Assembly (NCBI RefSeq): GCF_963583255.1
Contig: NC_084819.1
Coordinates: forward strand, 1,743,501 to 1,807,500
Direction of reading: 5' to 3'
DNA: 64,000 nt
Origin: Pyrus communis
Taxonomy: Eukaryota > Streptophyta > Magnoliopsida > Rosales > Rosaceae
Shown: positions 43,784 through 55,416 of the stretch, in pieces
How the letters are laid out: each line of letters begins with the position of its first letter
Position numbering within the stretch: position 1 is the first letter of the stretch
Position numbers and translations under genes: made by a program
The notes under the pieces: model-generated
Databases searched by the model: none
Told to the model about the DNA's origin: nothing
The model's input: the letters and a program-made list of their open reading frames with translations, nothing else

Positions 43784-46170
43784 TTAGGCACAAGTCTGAT
43801 CAGATGCTGCAACCATTTTCTCTGTGGTAATCCCAGCATTGCATATGTTGGCTATAGCTCGCGTGTACTTCATTCCGTATGCAGATAAATGTCCACAGTA
43901 CTTCTCATAAATATTCAACTGCATGGAAAGAACTCAAAATTAATAATCTCGGAGATAAAACTTGTTGATTTACTTCAAAAATATGAACAAAGAAGCACAT
44001 TCACTTGCGTGTCGTCTGTATCGATTTGATGTATAGAATTAGAGGAGATGAACTTACAAAGTTCTTGAAGCAGTCCCAATTATCTACCACAGGTTGCCCC
44101 TGTGGCCTAACATTCATTAAAACGTTTGAGCTCTTCTCGTGTCCGAACAAAACCTCGCCCAGTTTCGTTATGCTATAGTCCACGTTTTTCCTAAGAGCAA
44201 TTTCAAGCAGCAGCTGCTTCTGAGCAACCTGTTTCTCTTGAGATCCAGTAGGAGCTCTTTGCAGCTGAAACATATAGAACGAAAAATACAAATTGTCAAA
44301 AACATATGAAAAGTTCTCTATACGGAGAGTTTGGCATGTACTAATCAATACATATATGTGTGTACATGAAAATTAAACACATTGAAGTTTGGAATTCAGA
44401 ATAAAAGAAGAGCAGAAACCTTTTGCTGAAGGTAGAGGAGCTTCGTGTCACGTTGGTTAACAGCCCTTGAGAATGAAGGTGAAGAGATATCGCTGGTGGA
44501 AGTAAGGCTACGATTAGAAAGATCTACACCCATGTAAGCAAAGAGGAGCTCCGGTTTATGACTCATATCTCCATACTGCATAACATGCGAATTAATTGTT
44601 CTTCTCCGAACCTGTAATTCAATCGACATGGTCACATGGTCATATTATTCTAATTTCACCAACACTAGAGATGATATCCATAAATATTTTACATACGAGA
44701 AATTTTCAAAATATTACCCTTTGATATTGATTCTCCAAAGTTTCTTTATGCAAATCACTTATGTCACTGCTCTCAAATGTGAAGATATGGTCCAAAAGTC
44801 ACCAAAACAACAAAGTAATTAGTATGAGCATTTGATCGAAAAAGTATTTGAAACTGGCAAAATAATGTACTCTGTTTCATTAGAACAGCATTTTCATAAA
44901 GAAAGGCACCGCTTTACCAATCCTCCATCCAGGAAATGCTATACAAGTCTCCCAAACAAGTATCAAACTCGGCAGGAACTGATAGGTCACCGGGACAATA
45001 TGTTCCATAACTACTCTCTTCTGCATTCGATGCGGTGGTAGCATAAATATTCAGATTACTTGAAAGGAGGCCCTCAAACATGCTCCCTGCCTCGCAAGCT
45101 TCAATGTAAAATACCTAATTTTTTTTTTTTCCACATAAATACATCAAAACCTCAGAAAATACATGAAAATCATCAAAAAAAGAGTTGAAAACTTCAGTAA
45201 GACTGTTACTCAAGTGAAAATTCTCACCATGCTTTTGTAACCTTTAGAAGCATTCTTCTTCTGTAGTACACGTATGAGATCTTTCGCATAAACATAATCG
45301 CTAGGCATCCCTGAACACAATATACTGTTTATATGCAACCCGAAGAACAAAATTTACTGAATTTATGGGACTATATAAGATCACTAAATATATATTTTCA
45401 AAGTTAATAAAATTAAAATAAAAAAAAGCTACAAATTACCAAGTAATCCTACAGAACCATGGTCTGCATAATATATGAAAACATGGTCATTCGGACCGCT
45501 ACTTAGAACCTTGCCACTTCCTCCGGTGAGAGCACTTTTGTCTCCGAGAATAACAGCATAGAGATTGCGTGCGTTAACGTGAGTTCCTGTATAATCCTGC
45601 ATTAGAAAAAAAAAATACTTACAGGTAATTAAACAATGTTAAACTAACAAATTAACCAGCTAGAAATTAAAAATCAAACTCAGAACATTAGTTACAACCT
45701 TGGGAACTCCTTTATAAACATCAGGTCCGTTTGGCTTGTTGATGATGACACCTTTTCGAGGATTTTCCGAGTTGTACGCGATATCATCGTACATGAAAAC
45801 GATGATGTTCTCGTCTTTCAGTCCTCCTTTTTTAAGTATCTGGTACGCATGGCATATGTCAGCCTGCATGGAACGATAAAAGATTAAGACGTAACCCTAA
45901 TTTTTATTACTTGTAACATAACTAAGATAAATAATTTACTAATAATACTATAAATAATCAAAATTTTGGACAAGCTTAAACCTGGTGCCTATAGTTGTAG
46001 TAACCATTTGATCCTGCAACAAGAACTGCCCATCTTTTTCCCTTACCAGCAGTGGTACTTGGAGAGCCATTGTTATCTCCATTAATTTCAGGGAAGCACA
46101 AGCTTCCATGAATAGCCAAACTTAACAAAGTAAGAGATAGTAAAACCACACAATAACCTTGATTAGCCAT
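43784..46170 (-). CDS. VPE: Legumain / vacuolar processing enzyme, copy 1
   Basis: Asparaginyl endopeptidase (peptidase family C13) that matures vacuolar proteins and can act in plant cell death. Nine exons: 46170-45982, 45863-45699, 45596-45440, 45310-45228, 45114-44918, 44766-44718, 44611-44420, 44264-44058, 43918-43784. They give 457 residues, slightly shorter than most VPEs (480-495). A signal peptide covers residues 1-25. The catalytic Asn59 (NYRHQ), His164 (YADHGS) and Cys205 ([11 protein letters not shown]) are all present, as are [13 protein letters not shown] and KDYTG. Unusual features are ADHGS where many plant VPEs have DHG-G/A-P, and EACEAGS rather than EACESGS. The C-terminal prodomain ([27 protein letters not shown]) is complete. 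Confidence 0.94.
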
Positions 46171-46251
46171 GATCTGCAGATTAACCTTGACAAACCAATA
46201 GCCAAACTCTCAAGTCAAGTGCGAATACATGCTCTTTTAATGAGGGAGTCA

Positions 46252-46258
46252 ATTTATA
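46252..46258 (-). promoter_or_regulatory. TATA box of legumain copy 1
   Basis: The minus strand reads TATAAAT, about 85 bases before the start codon. The same motif and spacing are kept in copy 2. Confidence 0.6.
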
Positions 46259-46577
46259 GATGTCTTACGGTTGAAATGAATGGTTCAGATTAAATCTCCC
46301 CTACGTGCTCAAGAAGGAAATGCATGTCTAAAATCTTCTGAGGAATAGTTGTTTCAAACTTCATCAACCCACTCAACTCTTCATAATCAACTTGGTGATC
46401 CTAGACGTACGTGGCACACCATATCATGGATTAATACTAACAAATATAATGAAATACTCCAACCATCCATTAAGGACAACGATTTGTCATTTGTCAACCT
46501 CACATATAGTGTAAAAGATAATCGTTTATTACATTATAGTTTAATAGTATTTCTCTATATTTTAAATATGAGGTTTA

Positions 46578-47725
46578 GAGTACTTCTAGTGTATAAAGGT
46601 CCCTCTTGGCAACGTGAAATTTTTTTGTCTTTATTACATTGATATTTTTACATTAAGGGAAGGGGGAGTTTTTGTTTTGTTTTTTATGTTGTTTTTAGTA
46701 CATCGATATTGGGAATGAGGAATTTGGCTAATCCATACAATGAGCAGCTTAATCTGGTATCGAATTCGTTATCCACGAGATTCGAACCTAAGACCTCTCA
46801 CTTCCAACTAAGTGAAGAGAAATACCACCAAACCGTAGTATAGTGTGGCTAATCAAGTGAATAGTAATCGTCTTTAATGAACAGTAATTGTCTATTGCAT
46901 TTTCTCTCCTAAAACTGAATAGCCAAGACAATTCGTATTAAAATATTAGTATTTTTTATTTATTTTATAAAATAATAAAAAAATGATTCTATTTTTTAAT
47001 TTCGAACAGGTTTAATTTTAAATAAAGTGTCAAATTCAAAAAATACAAATTACACAAAGTACCAAATTAAATAAATGCAAAATTACATAAAGCACCAAAT
47101 TAAATAAATACGAAATTACATAAAGTACTAAATTAAAATACAAATTACATACCAAACGGTGTTATTAACTTAAAATTAATAGGAAAAAAAAATTCAAATT
47201 ACATGTTTATAGAAAGAAAAAAAATCATAATTTTTTTTTAAAATTGTAATTAATTTTTAATATTTTTAAAATTTTTATTAACTTAGTTAGTCTGGAGTGT
47301 TGGATTACAAAAATTGAAATCCAATAGTCGAGATTTTGACACATGGCCCAATGGTAACATTTTTTTTTTTTTTTTTAAAGCCGAAGAATGTGGGCTGTTG
47401 ATCTAGAAATCAAATGTCCAGATTGTGCCGCATCAAACGGTAATTGAGTGGGATGCCACGCGAGCCCCAACGTTTGAAATGCTGTCGGAGACGCTCTCCC
47501 ACGCACGCATGTTGTCCATGCGCCTGACGCAAATTCTTTTAGAATGTGGCTAACGTCAGCTTTGCATCACTTCCCCCTCAGGTGCTCAGGCCTTGGACTT
47601 CTGCCTAACCTCTACCACAGGTTCCTCCTCAGCCCAATTGCCCAACTGGGCTGGCGTGACTTTAGGTGCAGTTGGCTTGCAATTGTTGCTAATCCACAGG
47701 GCTATTGCCCACAATGGACTTGCTC
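46578..47725. mobile_element. PIF/Harbinger-like insertion in duplication copy A
   Basis: A 1148-base segment found only in copy A. Copies B and C run straight through (AAGGTTTATGTTTGATTCTT near 61350). It is flanked by TTA on both sides (46575-46577, 47726-47728), with ends GAGTACTTCTAGTG and inverted GAGCAAGTCCATTG. The TTA duplication suggests PIF/Harbinger. It contains a minus-strand tRNA-SINE head (46770-46850) and AT-rich tandem repeats. No transposase. Confidence 0.6.
47030..47160. repeat. AT-rich tandem repeat, ~33-bp unit
   Basis: Three to four copies of a unit like CACCAAATTAAATAAATNCNAAATTACATAAAG. Confidence 0.8.
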
Positions 47726-50600
47726 TTATGTTCAATCCTTCCAAATGACAAGCTTAATACTACAGTCTAGTAGTATTCATCTTCACTTATAAGTGCATGG
47801 TAGGTCATAGGTTTCGACTCCATTTAATTCGATACCAAACTATGGTTGACTCATTGTATGACTTATCCAAAATTCAATCGGCAATATCGTTGTATATGAA
47901 AAATTTGTCTCTACTTATAAGTGAGAGGTTTACATTCGACTTCGTAGATCTGGTGAGTTTAACATCAAAGTATTTTGATTGACACATTGTATAACTTCGC
48001 CAAATTTTCCATTCCTTAATGTTTAATACAAGGTCCTACTTAAATTGATTTGAGCTAATTGCCTAAAAATTTAAGATATTGGGTTTGGATATTTTACAAT
48101 GGTATAATTGCTACTCAGTACGAATCATCCATACAAAGATCATCCAATAAAATTCTTGGTCATCCAAAATAGGGGTCATGGTTTTTTACTATGGATGTTC
48201 TATTTTCACATTTAATTAGTAGCTATGACTGGGGAATTAAATCATGCAAATTTGGATAAATTTCTTCCATTCAATTGATTACAATGCTGATTATGTACTG
48301 GCATTTCTCACAGAATTGCTGTGTGACACCCATGAAAAATTGCTATGTAAAGGACATCCCTTCATTTGATGTGCACAACCACCTTACATGAATGGTTGTC
48401 ATTCGATTTCAAAATTTTTTTTTTTTTTAATGAATACTTGTATCATCACTTAGTATTATGGTCTGATGACATTTCTCTGCACGAGATTTGAGATAATTGG
48501 TATCAAAATCCCATGGATGGTGAATTCAATATCAAATTAGGCTTTCAATTGTGTGACTTAACCGAACACTCATTCCCTTTACTATAAATATACCGTTGTA
48601 CCCAAAAAAAAAAAAAAAACTTGTATCGAACCAAATTAATGGCTCACATAATTATTTGAACGTTGAACATATAATGTTTATTTTATTTGACCAACAATTT
48701 AGTGGACTTATCTCCGAGGTCATGCACCACAGTCTTCCATATATATGTAGTCTACCAAAAAATTATATGACCTAGTAATTTGTATGGTGTGACATGTTTA
48801 TATTATTTTCCCTTTTAGAATAACAGTTGTGCTAGGAAATAAATGCAAACATTTTTTTTTTCAATACAAGTTATATTTTATTTTATGATTTTTTTATTAA
48901 CCCCTCACGTATTGTTAAATGGACGTATATTAAAATTTATTGTCAAATAACCTATATACCATATGAAATGACTATTTATACCCATATGGTTTTAACAATA
49001 AAAATAAAGATAATGAATGCACTCCATATCACTTTCAAAGTGTAACCCAAATTACTTTTCAAGCTCTCAAAGGCACTCCCAGTGTCCCATCGTCTATTCT
49101 ATAACAAAACTCTAACCAATAAAAGGACAAATATGTTGATTAGAAAATGTTGTTTTTGACAAATAGAACATAAAATTGACATTGTCAGAGGTCTTTCACA
49201 TGAGGTAAGACTTCATATATGGGTTGGTGCTCTCCACACATTCAATTTTACTTTTCACACTCCTTTCAATTTTCGGTCGTCAGATCAAATGAATTGAAAA
49301 AGATTAACAATGGTGTGTGAAAAGTAAAAAAGAATGTATGAATAGCACTAATCTGTCAATACTAAGTGTACACTTGCTTTTGCTTTCCAAATGGTTGGAG
49401 AAGAGGCTGTTAGGTTATATGTTATGGATGCAAGGTGTTTTTTTTTTTTTTTTCCTTACCTCTCTCTCTCTCAGTGAGAGAAAGACATCCTTAGGATGGG
49501 GTTAATTGCGCAAAAGGAAGTAGCGTCACCATCTAATTTGAAATCAAGAGACGAATATGGTTCACAAAAGGTTAATGTGGGTTGTGGTGTGCATAGAGAA
49601 AATTAGAAAGGGTGGGGTGTGAGGGTACTATGAGAAAGAATGTGAGTTGTTTAAGATGAATATCAATTGAAAAAAGTAGATGTGAGGTGTATTCAACAAT
49701 ATTTATGGTGTGAATAAAACAACTTTTGATTTTAAACTAATTTAAAATTCCGAATGGAAATTCAAACTTAGGTGGGTGCACATGGAAGTGAGTCAACATC
49801 CAACATGTATACTTGTACTATTGTCTAGTTACGTTCCTTTTTATTGGTAAGTGAGATATTTTAGGTTTGATTTTCTTCAAAAGAGAATTTGAACCACAAG
49901 CTCATTATGAGGCTAAACCCATCTCATTCTCTTTAGTTAGATAATATCGTTTATTAAAAATAAAAAATAAAAACATCCAATAGGATTGTGATACATTCTC
50001 CTTTTCTTGAAAGATTTATTTTTGTATAAAGGTAGGATTTTATTTCCTATTGTATAAATTAAAAATGTTTTCTTCTTACTCGGCAAGGAATTGTATCTCT
50101 GTAAAATATATGCCTCCAGATAGAAGAATGCATAACAGAATATTCTCCATAAGCTTTAGGCTCTATATTTTAACAGCATAAACGAGAATACATGTGCTTT
50201 AGCCAATATAGTTACACTCACGTGTATATGTACAATACAATTAGGAGTTAGTAGGACATAAGCAAGGGATTCCTTATTTATAGAGATGTACACTTAAAGA
50301 AAGTTGATTACTGTAAACTATATCTAAAACAAAAATTAAGCACAAATTAAGTGGGTTGTCAAACACTCCTCCCAAAACCATCGATCCGAAAGGACTAGAA
50401 TTTTAAACAACCAACTTCCAAACGGTGCATGGAGAGGTCGGTTGAGAAACCAACAAGTTGATCCGGTTATAAGCTGAACGGGAAACAAGCAAACCATGCG
50501 TGCATGTTAGTCAAAGTAAACAGAGAGAATATAGTGAATGGTTGGATGATGACTAAACCCCACTTGTAGAATGAGAGAAGCAAAGGAAATTAAAAGAAGT

Positions 50601-51850
50601 TATTTTCGCTCATTTTTTTACATTCTCACATATTCCTCTTTATTTATAGCAATCAAATTGAATAAATCAAACGAAATTAACGACCATAATTAAATAGGAT
50701 TTGTGTAAGAACTTAAAAATAGTGTGTGAAAATCACTTCTTATCAACAAATCCTAGAGGTTGAGTGAAAACATTAGTGCTCACATACTGATGAAGAAAAG
50801 CATTATCACATCTAGTTGACTGAGAAATCAACCAAATTGTGCAATCGACAACTTTAACTAAGGTGAATAGAATCAACAAATTCTTGAGGTTGAGACATGA
50901 AAACAGCAGTGCCACATATCCAAGAAGAAAACCATTCTTCACATTCAGTTGACGTAGAGGTCAACCAAAGGAGAAAACCATTCTTCACTTTTAGTTAACG
51001 AAGAGGGCAACCAAGGGAATTGATCCATGCAAGACAAATCTAACAATAGTGGGCTTGACTCCAAAGCCTAACTGAAAGTCATGTCAAATCAAGTTCGAGA
51101 TGCTGACAAAATCTCATATGCCACCATTGAATAAAATTGCGTTATGTGGGCTCCTCAAGACGCCGGTTCATAAAATTTCAGGTTTAATGATTCATATTAT
51201 AAATCTGTATATAAAAATTATCAATGCAAAAACTTAATCAAAACTAAGGTCATTTAAGAAATAAATAGACGGTTCTCAATACTTTTACAAAATCAGTCCA
51301 TTTGTTTTAAAATAGTTCGATGACTAAACTATCTCATATTTTATTTATTTATTTTCACATGTGATCTTTACAAATTACTTTCTAATATGAACGATTCTGA
51401 TCATAAACATGAAATTCCGTCGATCAAACACGTAGTAAATTAAGGAAGAAATCCTTCTCATTCATTGAGGAGCCAAGTTAATAGATAATACTTAGGTATT
51501 CACTAGTTTAATTTCTATTTATTAAGGAATGACATCACTAGTTTAATTTCAAATTTTATAAGTCATATGGCGTGATTGTTAATGATTAAATTATTACTTA
51601 AATATTGATTAACGTTCTTATTTTTTATTATGACATATCATATAGTTTACAAATTTAATCTACTTAATACTACTTGTCATGAAAATAAGAGAAATTGATA
51701 ACTGTGTCGCACTTCTACATACGAATCTCAAAATTTAAACTTATATAACGATGATAAATAGGATGGTAAGATACACTACTCTAAATGGTGATGAACAAAA
51801 ATACTTTCATACAAGGAAGATGAAATCAACTTGACTTTAGAGTTTGAGTG
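50601..51850. other. AT-rich spacer with a foldback-element relative
   Basis: At about 51140-51480 lies sequence related to the foldback element at 60.55-60.96 kb (shared CATATTATAAATC and ATTCTGATCATAA motifs). No gene is seen. Confidence 0.4.
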
Positions 51851-51854
51851 ACCA

Positions 51855-51968
51855 CGGGTCTATCCACACCCAAAGCCCGGGTCTATCCACACCCAAAGCC
51901 CTTCTCCCATCATTGCAATTTTGCACGATACAGCCCTTCTCTCATCATTGCAATTTTGCACGATACGG
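51855..51968. repeat. Two adjacent tandem duplications (23 bp and 35 bp)
   Basis: A 23-base unit starting CGGGTCTATCCACACCC is repeated exactly (51855-51877, 51878-51900). It is followed by a 35-base unit starting CCCTTCTCCCATCATTGC repeated with two or three changes (51899-51933, 51934-51968). Together they upset the frame of the DNA just upstream of the dCTPase-like exon. Confidence 0.9.
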
Positions 51969-52194
51969 TTTTCCAAAATGGTCCATCGGGGATTTCCCCC
52001 CAACCAACAACGTTTGGTCCCCCAAGATCCCTACCAGCAAAGCGGCGCGTGCCTGTCAAATCAAAATCAAAATCCCCCATGGAAGAACCGGCAAAATCCG
52101 GTAGCCAGTCTTATGACGTCCTGTTTGTGAAGAAAATAGACCAGCCACTACCAAGAGAGTTTGAGGGTTTGGTGATTATCTAGCGGTTGGAGAT

Positions 52195-52335
52195 ATGGAT
52201 GGAGCTGGTGTTGGAGTTGCAGTTGCAGAAAGAGAAGGTGTTAACCTGCAGGAGCTGAAGAAGAAAATGGCTGAGTTTTCAAGGGAGAGAGACTGGGATC
52301 AGTTTCATAGCCTCTTAAATCTGCTATTGGCTCTG
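52195..52335 (+). pseudogene. Orphan first exon of a dCTP-pyrophosphatase-like gene
   Basis: A 47-codon exon from ATG 52195 encodes a Gly/Val/Ala-rich start, then LQELKKKMAEF..ERDWDQFHS..NLLLAL. This matches the opening of the MazG-like all-alpha NTP pyrophosphatase domain of plant dCTP pyrophosphatase 1 homologues, which clean up the dCTP pool. It ends in a donor-like GTAATC. The family motif FHSPRNLLLAL is changed to FHSLLNLLLAL. No following exon with the metal-binding EExxE part is found before 52.9 kb. I read it as a gene relic or captured exon. Confidence 0.75.
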
Positions 52336-52949
52336 GTAATCTGTTTAACTTCAAAACCCTAACATTAGTTCAGTACCCATTTGTCAAATCTTAGTAAAAG
52401 TTGCTTACAGCCATTGTTTCTGCTTCTATGATTGTCTTTCCAGACCCATTATCTATTATTCTCCTATTTTTTTATTGAGTAGTGTTACAGAGGTTAAATT
52501 TGTAGATAAAATTTTGTAAGCCAAATTATGTGAGAGTTGATGATTGATTTATTATTTAAGCATTGATAAACTTACTTATTCCAATTAGTGACACATGATT
52601 TAATTTGCAAATTTTGTCTACAAATTTAGTTTCCCTAATATTATTCTTTTTATTAGGTTTTTTAATTTTTAAAATTTTTTTTAATCCAAAATGGGTTTTT
52701 AACATTATATAATGATGAAAACTTGACTTTTTCCGTCGTAAATTATTTTGGTCATTCTTTGAAATCTCATTAAATTTGCACATGAACGACCCATGACTAC
52801 ATTTTAAGAGTATTTTTGTCAGACTAACCCCTTCACTTAACGAGAATATTGATAAAATTTTTGTATGAAATAACCAAAACGATTTACAGTAGACACATTT
52901 AGGGACACTTCTATCGATTTTCATTGTCAGAAATCAAAATGCAGAGTTA

Positions 52950-53691
52950 TGTCAATCTCATTACCTTGAGATTTGATATGTTTTATGAGCATCATTTCGT
53001 CTCCAATCTGTTGAGACTGTTAATGATATCGATCCTCTGCTACATAAGTAATTCTTCCTTCTTTAATTAGTTTAATCTTTAATTCACTCTTTCATTCGAT
53101 TCGAGGATTATCTCCTAAGAGCATTTAAATTTGAGTTTCACTTTCAGAATGGTTAATTTGTTGCTTACTCAAATCTTTTATTTTCTTTCAGCTTTATTGT
53201 TTTTCTATCTATTATTCAAGCTGGGGATCTTCCAATGCATTGGATAAAGCCAATGTAAAATGTGTTGGGCTGCATGTGAGACGTATTGGTTTGCATTGGA
53301 GGATACTACTAGTTTCTTGTGGTACAAGCTAAGGAACACTAGGAGGGTAGACCGACGTGGTCACTGCCACCGCCGCCACCAATTTCAAGACATAAAACAA
53401 GACTTCAGTTCGAGTAAAGAAAATGACTTGTGGGATAACTATCATAACTTAAACGTCAGCAGAAAGCGGAAGTCAGTCAGCAGGAGAAGAAAGGATAGGC
53501 TGCAGAGCTCTATTTACCCTTCAAGTAGGCATGTTATTCGCAGCCATCGCCATGTCAGGTTAAGGTCCCAGGGAAGGTCTGTTCAGGTTGTGGGCAGGTC
53601 TCGAACGGTGAGAAGCTCTAGACGTCTTCAATTTAGCAAGGTGAGAAATGTTAGAAGGCAAGTGAGAACGTCGAAGAGGAGTATTAGATGA
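52950..53691 (+). pseudogene. Second copy of the Arg/Ser-tail membrane protein (broken)
   Basis: Paralogue of the gene at 41962-43422. Exon 1 is absent, the 5' half of exon 2 has diverged, and exon 3 (53192-53691) has an early TAA at 53245-53247 where copy 1 has AAG. Downstream, the frame from ATG 53260 is open for 143 codons with the same Cys-rich stretch and Arg/Ser tail. A short protein from that ATG is possible but would lack the membrane segments. Confidence 0.85.
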
Positions 53692-53879
53692 TTGTCTGTG
53701 ATTCTGAAATTAGTTTGGAACTAGTATTTTATTTTGATTAGTTGAATTTAAGATTTGACGTTTAATAGAAAATATATGAGATTGGAAATCCTCGCGTACG
53801 ACGAGACAATGCAGTACCTCCCTCCCATATTACCTTCAACAGAGGATGTTCAATTACCTCATCTTCTTTCAGGTCTGTC

Positions 53880-54920
53880 CTAAACTGAACTTCCATTTCG
53901 CCACTCCTCTGCAAGATTCCCCAATGTTACAAATGGAAGAATTTCGGAAACTAGATAGATTATAAAGCCTGGGAAACCGAACTTCAAACTAAGAATCGCC
54001 CAACCAAACATCTTCCCAATACTTATTCTGTCCTCATTTCGCAAAACTGCAAAACTAAAAGTGTTTTTTCCCTCTTGCAATATAATTCCCTTTGCAATAA
54101 CAATAATGCTATTCATACCATGTTTTGTACCACATTTTCATATCACCTTAGGTGGCATTTGATGTGGACAGCCATATCATTTGAATTAATCAGATTTTTA
54201 AAATTAGTTCATTATTTAATAAACTAATAATTAAGAAAAACTAGTTAATTAGATGATGATTGTGGTATACGAGGAGTCTTTCTCTTTCATTTCCTTAGGT
54301 TTTGCAAATTTTTCAAATGATATGGCTGTTCACATCGGATGCCACCTAAGGTGGTATAGAAATGTGGTATAAAAAGATGGTATGAATAACATTACTCTTG
54401 CAATAATGCTATTCTTACCATATTTTTGTACCACAATTGTATACCACCTTAGGTGGCATCTGATGTGAATAGCCACATCATCGAAATTACTTAGCATTTA
54501 ATTTCAAAATGTTAATCAATAATTAATAAAAAGATTTTTAATTAAATGATGATTGTGGTATACGATGAGACTTATTCTGCCACCTAAGATTATTTAAGTG
54601 TGTTAATTAATAAAAAGATTGAAATTAAATGATGTAGCTTGTCCAACTCATATGCCACCTAAGATGGTAAAGAAATGTGGTATAAATTTGTAGTAAGAAT
54701 AATATTACTCTTTTCTTTGCCAAATCCAACATAGGTTTTCTCCTTTTCATGAAAAAACGAAACTGCTGGCATATCAAACTTCAAATTATTTAAGAGAAAC
54801 GAAGGATGAATATTCACAACGATTAAAAAGGATCAAACTTAGTCAACGATGGTATACATAACTAATTTTTTTTTCGCTCTTTAGTTGAATTCTTTTCTCT
54901 CAGTAGAGATTTTGCTTCAT
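53880..54920. mobile_element. Insertion cluster with two related MITEs
   Basis: DNA absent from the matching place in copy 1 (near 43660). It contains two related foldback elements (~54103-54395 and ~54406-54712). Each begins AATAATGCTATTCNTACCAT and ends with the near-complement, sharing ACCACCTTAGGTGGCAT and GATGATTGTGGTATACGA. The remainder is unassigned spacer. Confidence 0.75.
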
Positions 54921-54979
54921 ATGATTAGCCTTGCCAGGCCATTTACGAAAATATTTTGTATTAATTCGTTTTCTTATTA

Positions 54980-55375
54980 AAGATGGCATTTTGTATGCTA
55001 GTTTTGGAAAGGATAGAGATCACCAAAAATAGTGATGACTGCACAGAATTTAAGAAGGGATTGTCGGCTATTGGAGACGGCTACTCCGGCAGCTCATAAC
55101 ACACATATATATGTCATTGATAGGGTTTTGGCATTGCAGTCAGCCTTTATCTCCATTGGAGCTAGCTGACAAAATGCTCACCAACCTGTTCGTACAAAGC
55201 TAATCTTAGCCCTTCATTGGAGCTTTTAATCCAAGCCTTACACTTGTAGAAAAACTATCACTTAACTTAAACTGGCCGTTACATTTCCAAAGGAAATAGC
55301 CGTTGGCTTTATTAGTCCAGCTGCTGCAATTACTTCAAGATCAACTCCAGAAATAGTTTAGCATCCAACACATCA
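54980..55375. other. Second insertion in copy 2, unassigned
   Basis: About 390 bases missing from copy 1 (which runs from CTTATTCGCATCACAC directly). No inverted ends or coding pattern were recognised. Confidence 0.45.
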
Positions 55376-55416
55376 CACATATATGTATTGATCATTTATC
55401 TGATCAAAAGGAAGTT

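Larger units (their letters stand above)
46320..50600. repeat. Triplicated upstream block, copy A
   Basis: DNA upstream of legumain copy 1 that recurs at 57945-60480 (B) and 60494-~63330 (C). Shared landmarks are ATGCATGTCTAAAATCTTCT, CACAGAATTGCTGTGTGACA and CCATATATATGTAGTCTA. It holds no gene; apparent open frames at 47.5-48.0 kb are SINE-like and spacer sequence. After ~49.1 kb similarity to C is partial. Confidence 0.8.

Noticed and set aside
51844..52183. 111-codon frame before the dCTPase-like exon
   Set aside because: It runs through tandem duplications and ends before the exon's own ATG. The C-terminal part looks protein-like but no family is recognised.
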